DNA of 10,343 bases, taken from positions 1,124-11,466 of the forward strand of contig DFXC01000142.1 in the NCBI GenBank assembly GCA_002383105.1. The letters are read 5' to 3'. Origin of the DNA: Hyphomicrobiaceae bacterium UBA4118 (GTDB lineage: Bacteria; Pseudomonadota; Alphaproteobacteria; Rhizobiales; Methyloligellaceae). This document shows positions 6,102-10,343 of this stretch, piece after piece. Within the stretch, counting starts at the first letter, position 1. Every line of letters starts with the position of its first letter. The notes beneath the pieces are model-generated. The model worked only from the letters and a program-made list of their open reading frames with translations, had not been told where the DNA came from and did no database searches. Position numbers and translations under genes: made by a program.

Positions 6102-6133
6102 CTAGGTGACGGCGGCTGCCGCGCAGCCGGTCA

Positions 6134-6361
6134 TTAGCAAGGCACGCACCGGCAGACTACGCCACACCACCAGTGGAATCCCGGCGGGCAGTGACGGCCC
6201 CAGCCACGGCAGGCGGTCGTCTCGATGGGCGAATAGTTCTTGGCAGCGCTGGGCAGATTGAGGGTCCCTGATCTCCAGGTCGTCGCGTCGGCCTTCCACG
6301 CAACGCCTCCCGCGAACAACACCGCTGCCGTCACACCTAGGGCAATCGCAAGCTTGCGCAT
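6134..6361 (-). CDS. Small secreted cysteine-rich protein of unknown function
   Basis: I do not recognise a named family. From the ATG at 6361 the protein has 75 residues. The N-terminus (MRKLAIALGVTAAVLFAGGV, then AWKADA) is a clear signal peptide with likely cleavage after ADA (about residue 26), leaving a mature peptide of about 49 residues. The last 25 residues hold six cysteines: C51, C58, C66, C70, C72 and C75 (CRGWGRHC, WWCGVVCRCVPC), with several Trp, His and Gly. An even cysteine count in an exported peptide suggests three disulfides or a metal or cofactor site. The start is supported by AGGGAG (6369-6374), 7 bases upstream; longer upstream starts would bury the signal peptide. It is flanked downstream by a terminator and is divergent from pyrB, so it is a single-gene unit. 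A redox, metal-binding or antimicrobial role is speculation. Confidence 0.75.
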   Translation of the reverse strand: MRKLAIALGVTAAVLFAGGVAWKADATTWRSGTLNLPSAAKNYSPIETTACRGWGRHCPPGFHWWCGVVCRCVPC

Positions 6362-6388
6362 CTTTAATCTCCCTGGCTTTGAGTTCGC

Positions 6389-6410
6389 GTCCCGCTTGAG
6401 CCGGCGGGAC
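6389..6410 (-). other. Stem-loop in the 5' leader of the Cys-rich gene
   Basis: GTCCCGC (6389-6395) and GCGGGAC (6404-6410) form a perfect 7-bp stem with an 8-base loop. On the minus strand it falls between a candidate -10 box (TATGCT, 6424-6419) and the ribosome site (6369-6374), so it would sit at the very 5' end of the transcript. It could stabilise the mRNA or bind a regulator. Confidence 0.4.
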
Positions 6411-6418
6411 AGCGTTCG

Positions 6419-6448
6419 AGCATAGCGCAAGATTCGCCAGCGTGACAC
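6419..6448 (-). promoter_or_regulatory. Candidate promoter of the Cys-rich gene
   Basis: On the minus strand TATGCT (6424-6419) is a good -10. GTGTCA (6448-6443), 18 bases upstream, matches four of six -35 positions. This gives a leader of about 50 bases before the ATG at 6361. It is based on consensus matching only. Confidence 0.3.
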
Positions 6449-6500
6449 TTAGCCCTCGCGCGCCTTGTTGCCCCAAGCTTACCTTAGCTCCGCTCAATGC

Positions 6501-6529
6501 TTGCCGCTCGCGCCAAGCAGGTTTATACA
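6501..6529 (+). promoter_or_regulatory. Promoter of the pyrB operon
   Basis: TTGCCG (6501-6506) and TATACA (6524-6529) are separated by exactly 17 bases, a good sigma-70-type match. The -10 ends only 10 bases before the pyrB ATG at 6540, so transcription would begin at or within a few bases of the start codon. No Shine-Dalgarno precedes that ATG, which fits a leaderless or nearly leaderless mRNA. Confidence 0.6.
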
Positions 6530-6539
6530 GTGCCCTTTA

Positions 6540-7496
6540 ATGAGCATTGCCGCCGAAGCTCCCACCGTCTCCTTTTCCCACCGCCATCTTCTTGGAATCG
6601 AAGGCCTTTCGCGCGGCGAAATCGTTGCGCTGCTCGATCTTTCCGAGGAGGCCGCCAAGCTCAGCCGCCAAGTCGCCAAGAAGCGCGACGACCTCCGCGG
6701 CCGCACCCTGATCAATCTTTTCTTCGAGGCCTCGACCAGGACGCAAAGCTCCTTCGAGCTCGCCGGAAAAAGGCTCGGCGCCGACGTGATGAACATGTCG
6801 ATCCCGACCTCCTCGGTGCAGAAAGGCGAGACCCTGATCGACACGGCGGTGACGCTGAACGCCATGCGCCCCGACATCCTCGTGGTACGCCACCATGCGG
6901 CCGGCGCGGTCGAGCTGCTGGCCCAGAAGGTGGATTGCTCGGTGATCAATGCCGGCGACGGCAGTCACGAGCATCCGACGCAAGCGCTCCTCGATGCGCT
7001 CACCATTCGCCGTCACAAGGGGCGCATCGAAGGACTCATCGTGGCGATCTGCGGCGATATCCTCCATTCGCGAGTGGCAAGGTCGAACATCTTGCTCCTC
7101 AATGCGCTCGGCGCCCGCGTCCGGGTCATCGCGCCCTCCACCCTGCTCGCCTCCGGCATCGAGCGGCTTGGCGTCGAGGTCTATACCTCGATGTGGGAGG
7201 GCCTGGCCGATGCCGACATCGTCATGATGCTGCGGCTCCAGCGCGAGCGCATGACCTCGAGCCTGGTCCCGAGCCAGCGGGAATATTTCCACTTCTTCGG
7301 CCTCGATTACGAGAAGCTCGCCCGCGCCAAGCCCGACGCGCTGGTGATGCATCCAGGCCCGATGAACCGCGGCGTCGAGATCGACTCCAATGTCGCCGAC
7401 GATGCGCGCAGCGTCATCCGCGAGCAGGTGGAGATGGGCGTGGCGGTGCGCGTGGCCGTGCTTCAGGCTCTGGCCCGCCACTTGCCCAACCAGTGA
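6540..7496 (+). CDS. pyrB: Aspartate carbamoyltransferase catalytic subunit
   Basis: PyrB condenses carbamoyl phosphate with aspartate to N-carbamoyl-aspartate, the committed step of pyrimidine synthesis, in the cytoplasm. It has 318 residues. The carbamoyl-phosphate site [20 protein letters not shown] (61-80), the SSVQKGET loop (91-98), [12 protein letters not shown] (145-156), LRLQRERM (231-238) and [11 protein letters not shown] (271-281) are all intact. The ATG at 6540 is chosen over an in-frame ATG at 6465 because the promoter (6501-6529) lies between them and the homologous N-terminus begins here. No ribosome site is seen. The downstream pyrC' gene abuts it: the stop TGA overlaps a possible GTG start (7493). 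In this class PyrB is expected to form a complex with the inactive dihydroorotase-like PyrC'. No pyrI or UTP-sensing leader (attenuator) is visible. Confidence 0.96.
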   Translation: MSIAAEAPTVSFSHRHLLGIEGLSRGEIVALLDLSEEAAKLSRQVAKKRDDLRGRTLINLFFEASTRTQSSFELAGKRLGADVMNMSIPTSSVQKGETLIDTAVTLNAMRPDILVVRHHAAGAVELLAQKVDCSVINAGDGSHEHPTQALLDALTIRRHKGRIEGLIVAICGDILHSRVARSNILLLNALGARVRVIAPSTLLASGIERLGVEVYTSMWEGLADADIVMMLRLQRERMTSSLVPSQREYFHFFGLDYEKLARAKPDALVMHPGPMNRGVEIDSNVADDARSVIREQVEMGVAVRVAVLQALARHLPNQ

Positions 7497-7501
7497 CGGC
7501 G

Positions 7502-8836
7502 ATGCAGGCGCTCACCCCCGATCCACGCACTCCGGCCCGCCCCATTGCCCTGGTCAATGCGCGGCTGATCGATCCAGCCTCAGGCCTCGATGCGCTTGGC
7601 GGCGCGTTGATCGCGGACGGCATCGTTGCCGATCTCGGGCCGCATATCGCGGCCGGCGCCGCCGGCGATGCCGAGATCGTGGACTGCGGCGGCCGCGTGC
7701 TTGCTCCCGGCCTCGTCGACATGATGGTCTTCGCCGGCGAGCCGGGCCACGAGCATCGCGAGACCCTTGCCACGGCGAGCCGGGCCGCTGCCGCCGGCGG
7801 GGTCACCACCATCGTCTGCATGCCCGATACCGAGCCCGTCATCGACGACGTGGCGCTGGTCGATTTCATACGGCGGCGCGCGCGCGATACCGCTCTCGTC
7901 AATGTCCACCCCATGGCGGCCATGACCAAGGGCCTCATGGGCGAGGAGATGGCGGAGATCGGGCTGCTGCGCGATGCCGGCGCCATCGCCTTCGGCAACG
8001 GCAAAACGAGCCTCGCCAGCGCCAAGGTGATGCGCAACGTGCTCGCCTACGCCAAGGACTTCGGCGCCCTGATCGTGCATCACCTGGAGGACCCTACCCT
8101 CGCCAAGGACGGCGTGATGAACGAGGGCGAGGTCGCGACCAGGCTCGGCTTGCGCGGCATCCCCTCAGCTGCCGAGACCATCATCCTCGAACGCGACATC
8201 CGCCTCGTCGAGCTCACCGGCGGGCGCTATCATGCGGGCCAGATCTCGTGCCGCGCATCCCTCAACATCGTCCGCGCCGCCAAGCAAAGAGGCCTCCCCG
8301 TGACCTGCGGGGTATCCATCAACCACCTCACCCTGAACGAGAACGACATCGGCCCTTACCGGACGTTCTTCAAGATGAAGCCGCCGCTTAGGTCAGAGGA
8401 CGACCGCCGTGCCATGGTCGAGGGCGTGGCGAGCGGCGATATCGACGTGATCGTCTCGGCCCACGACCCGAGAGGCGCTGAGGGAAAGCGCCGCCCCTTC
8501 GCCGAGGCCGCCGACGGGGCCGCAGGCCTCGAGACCCTGCTCGGCGCGGCGCTGCGCCTTTACCACAATGGCGACGTGGCGCTTCCCCGGCTCCTGCAAG
8601 CGCTGACCGCCAATCCTGCCAGGCTTCTCGGGCTTGAGAGCGGACGCCTGGCGCGAGGCGCTCCTGCCGACCTCGTGCTGATCGACCTCGACACGCCCTG
8701 GGTCGTTGAGCCCGAGCGGCTTTGCTCGAAGTCCAAGAACACGCCCTTCGATTCTGCGCGCCTCCAGGGCCGGGCGCTGCTCACCCTCGTTGCCGGACGC
8801 CTCGTCTACATCTACGCTGCCGAACCGGGCCGCTGA
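7502..8836 (+). CDS. pyrC: Dihydroorotase-like non-catalytic subunit PyrC'
   Basis: The 444-residue protein has the dihydroorotase fold and is the usual partner of PyrB in Hyphomicrobiales and pseudomonads. It appears catalytically dead. The metal motif DMHVHLREPG of active enzymes reads DMMVFAGEPG (73-82), so both His (M75, F77) and the Arg (G79) are gone. The usual S-D-D-G is FGNG (164-167), and the D-H-A-P-H motif is AHDPR (320-324). The rest is well conserved: GGVTTIVCMPDTEPVIDD (99-116), SINHLTLNENDIG (272-284), GLETLLGAALRL (342-353). In Pseudomonas such PyrC' chains hold PyrB in a dodecamer, so a structural role is likely, and an active dihydroorotase should be encoded elsewhere. The start may instead be the GTG at 7493, in frame and overlapping the pyrB stop. 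A 24-base gap separates it from plsY. Confidence 0.9.
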   Translation: MQALTPDPRTPARPIALVNARLIDPASGLDALGGALIADGIVADLGPHIAAGAAGDAEIVDCGGRVLAPGLVDMMVFAGEPGHEHRETLATASRAAAAGGVTTIVCMPDTEPVIDDVALVDFIRRRARDTALVNVHPMAAMTKGLMGEEMAEIGLLRDAGAIAFGNGKTSLASAKVMRNVLAYAKDFGALIVHHLEDPTLAKDGVMNEGEVATRLGLRGIPSAAETIILERDIRLVELTGGRYHAGQISCRASLNIVRAAKQRGLPVTCGVSINHLTLNENDIGPYRTFFKMKPPLRSEDDRRAMVEGVASGDIDVIVSAHDPRGAEGKRRPFAEAADGAAGLETLLGAALRLYHNGDVALPRLLQALTANPARLLGLESGRLARGAPADLVLIDLDTPWVVEPERLCSKSKNTPFDSARLQGRALLTLVAGRLVYIYAAEPGR

Positions 8837-8860
8837 CGGCGCTGTAAAGAAGAGTGATCG

Positions 8861-9472
8861 ATGTCTCCTCCCGATTGGAGTGGCGCCCTCCTCTATCCTT
8901 CCGCATTTGCCTGCGGCTATCTGCTCGGCTCGATTCCTTTCGGTCTCATCCTCGCCAAGCTCTTTGGCCTCGGCGACCTTCGGCAGATCGGCTCTGGTAA
9001 TATCGGGGCGACCAATGTCTTGCGCGCCGGCAGCAAGTGGCTTGCCGCGCTCACGCTGATCCTCGACGCGGCCAAGGGCACGGTCGCCGTGCTCCTTGCG
9101 GCGCATTGGGGCGAGGAGGCTGCCATCCTCGCCGGCCTCGGCGCCTTTCTCGGCCATCTGTTTCCGGTCTGGCTCGGCTTTCGCGGCGGCAAGGGCGTGG
9201 CGACCTATATCGGCGTCCTGCTCGGGCTCTATTGGCCTGCGGCGGCCGCGTTCTGCGTGATCTGGCTCGTGGTCGCCTTCGCCACGCGCTATTCCTCGCT
9301 CTCGGCGCTGGTGGCGAGCGGGGGAAGCGTCTGCGTTCTCGTGCTAACCGGCCAGTGGCGACTCGCGGCACTGTTCCTGCTGCTGACCGTCCTTCTCTAT
9401 ATCCGCCACGCCTCGAATATCGGGCGGCTGGCGAGAGGCGAGGAGGCGCGGATTGGCGAGAGCAAACCCTAA
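8861..9472 (+). CDS. plsY: Glycerol-3-phosphate acyltransferase PlsY
   Basis: PlsY is an inner-membrane enzyme that transfers the acyl group from acyl-phosphate (made by PlsX) to glycerol-3-phosphate, giving lysophosphatidic acid, the first step of phospholipid synthesis. It has 203 residues with several hydrophobic helices. All three cytoplasmic motifs are present: [11 protein letters not shown] plus [15 protein letters not shown] (23-33, 41-55), [18 protein letters not shown] (98-115), and [14 protein letters not shown] (182-195). The ATG at 8861 has a weak purine-rich site (AAGAAGAG) upstream. It follows pyrC' by 24 bases, and dprA begins inside its last codons (20-base overlap). The pyrB-pyrC'-plsY-dprA order is common in Hyphomicrobiales and links unrelated pathways. 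Confidence 0.95.
   Translation: MSPPDWSGALLYPSAFACGYLLGSIPFGLILAKLFGLGDLRQIGSGNIGATNVLRAGSKWLAALTLILDAAKGTVAVLLAAHWGEEAAILAGLGAFLGHLFPVWLGFRGGKGVATYIGVLLGLYWPAAAAFCVIWLVVAFATRYSSLSALVASGGSVCVLVLTGQWRLAALFLLLTVLLYIRHASNIGRLARGEEARIGESKP
9441..9446 (+). promoter_or_regulatory. Ribosome binding site of dprA inside plsY
   Basis: AGGAGG lies 6 bases before the TTG at 9453, within the last codons of plsY. No ATG or GTG of the dprA frame is as well placed, so this site decides the dprA start. Confidence 0.65.
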
Positions 9473-10343
9473 GGCGCCACGCAGACCAAGAGGTGAGGCG
9501 CGGCTGACCCCGCGTCAGCGCTTGAGCTGGCTCCGGCTGATCAGAAGCGAGAATGTGGGACCGGCCACCTTCCGCGCGCTGGTCAACGAGTTCGGCGGCG
9601 CCGAAGCCGCCATCGCCGCGCTTCCCCTGCTGTCAAGGCGCGGAGGACGAGCCCACGACATTCGCCTCTGCACCGAGGCCGAGGCGGAGGCGGAGTTTGC
9701 GGCAGCCGAGAGCCTAGGGGCGGACCTCGTCGCCATCGGAGAGCCAGGCTACCCGCCGGCGTTGGCGCAAGTCGACGCGCCCCCGCCGCTCCTCTACGCC
9801 AAGGGCAAGCTCGATCTCGCCGACATTCCCATCGTGTCCATCGTGGGCGCCCGCAACGGCTCTGCCGTGGGACAGAAATTCACCAGAGGCCTCGCCACCG
9901 AGCTGGGGATCGAGGGTTTCGTCATCGCCTCGGGTCTTGCCCGCGGCATCGATACCGCAGCCCATCTTGCCGCGCTTGAGCGGGGGACGATCGCCGTGCT
10001 CGCCGGCGGCATCGACATCGTCTACCCACCCGAGAACGAGGGGCTGCAGCGCGCCATCGGCGAGCGGGGGTCTCCTCATCAGCGAGCGCTCCCCCGGCTT
10101 CTCTCCGCGTGCCAAGGACTTCCCGCGCCGCAACCGGCTGATCTCGGGAATTGCGCTCGGCGTCGTCGTGGTCGAGGGCGCCGAGCGCTCGGGCTCCCTG
10201 ATCACGGCGCGATTGGCGGGCGAGCAGGGCAGAGAGGTCTTTGCCGTACCCGACAGTCCGCTCGACCCGCGCTCGGCCGGCACCAACAATCTCTTGAAAC
10301 AGGGTGCATGCCTCATTACCAGCGCCCGCGACATCCTCGAGGC
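9453..10343 (+). CDS. dprA: DNA-processing protein DprA (frameshifted, C-terminus beyond right edge)
   Basis: DprA binds incoming single-stranded DNA during natural transformation and loads RecA; it is also widespread in bacteria not known to be competent. The TTG start at 9453 has an ideal AGGAGG. Residues 1-206 read in one frame: an N-terminal helical region ([19 protein letters not shown], 19-37), then the Rossmann-like domain with [12 protein letters not shown] (129-140), [12 protein letters not shown] (160-171) and [11 protein letters not shown] (185-195). After CGG at 10067 the family continues only in another frame: [20 protein letters not shown], then [52 protein letters not shown]. 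One extra G in the run 10066-10070 explains this. Unrepaired, the original frame stays open to the edge but encodes unrelated sequence. It is the last visible gene of the pyrB-pyrC'-plsY transcript and is cut by the window end. Confidence 0.92.
   Translation, partial: MARANPKAPRRPRGEARLTPRQRLSWLRLIRSENVGPATFRALVNEFGGAEAAIAALPLLSRRGGRAHDIRLCTEAEAEAEFAAAESLGADLVAIGEPGYPPALAQVDAPPPLLYAKGKLDLADIPIVSIVGARNGSAVGQKFTRGLATELGIEGFVIASGLARGIDTAAHLAALERGTIAVLAGGIDIVYPPENEGLQRAIGERGSPHQRALPRLLSACQGLPAPQPADLGNCARRRRGRGRRALGLPDHGAIGGRAGQRGLCRTRQSARPALGRHQQSLETGCMPHYQRPRHPRG

Noticed and set aside
6465..6539. Upstream ATG that would extend PyrB by 25 residues
   Set aside because: The extension overlaps the likely promoter and is not part of the conserved protein.
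6537..7481. Long minus-strand open frame opposite pyrB (314 codons)
   Set aside because: It is antisense to a fully conserved gene, with composition typical of a shadow frame and no ribosome site or domain.
6497..8836. A continuous open frame of about 780 codons that would fuse a long N-terminal extension to the dihydroorotase-like protein
   Set aside because: The upstream 335 codons lie in the second frame of pyrB, are very Arg/Pro-rich and match nothing. They are a GC-rich shadow frame. The true protein starts at 7502 or 7493.
8393..9157. Minus-strand open frame of 254 codons across the pyrC'/plsY junction
   Set aside because: It is antisense to two well-supported genes and has shadow composition (Glu/Gly/Arg-rich, no domain).

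Overview
The window is GC-rich, densely packed chromosomal DNA that looks alphaproteobacterial, most likely Hyphomicrobiales (Rhizobiales). The evidence is the conserved order pyrB-pyrC'-plsY-dprA, the style of the GatCAB, RuvX and DsbB proteins, and a pair of palindromic repeats of the GTCATTCCGGCGAAAGCC type common in this class. I see no insertion sequence, prophage, CRISPR array, tRNA or rRNA. Almost everything is housekeeping, and I did not find a convincing new multi-gene system. The unusual material lies in small genes, gene order and residue-level departures.

Left block (1-3767, minus strand). This is one tightly spaced operon, read from right to left: gatC, a secreted acidic protein of unknown function, gatA, a Rid-family gene, a PchB-like chorismate mutase, and gatB (cut by the left edge). 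GatCAB makes Gln-tRNA(Gln) and/or Asn-tRNA(Asn) by transamidation. The three Gat genes are separated by genes with no obvious role in tRNA charging. Junctions are very short: a TAG/Shine-Dalgarno overlap, a 4-base gap, an ATGA stop/start overlap, a 14-base gap and an 8-base gap. The Rid gene carries a one-base frameshift.

Central block (3768-6539). Upstream of gatC lies an inverted pair of REP-like hairpins. Then come a UPF0173 metallo-beta-lactamase-fold hydrolase (minus) and ruvX (plus), whose start codons are only 26 bases apart. ruvX converges on, and overlaps by 27 bases, a DsbB-family gene (minus). That gene is preceded by a 51-residue membrane protein that looks like DUF5993. After a strong hairpin terminator comes a small secreted cysteine-rich protein (minus).

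Right block (6501-10343, plus strand). A good promoter (TTGCCG, 17 bases, TATACA) sits directly on the pyrB start codon, so the mRNA may be leaderless. pyrB (aspartate transcarbamoylase) overlaps or abuts pyrC', a dihydroorotase-like subunit that has lost its metal-binding histidines. plsY (glycerol-3-phosphate acyltransferase) follows. dprA (DNA-processing protein) starts at a TTG inside plsY, carries a one-base frameshift in a G run and is cut by the right edge.

Both frameshifts are single-base length changes in short G/C runs inside otherwise well-conserved genes, so sequencing or assembly error is the simplest explanation for both.
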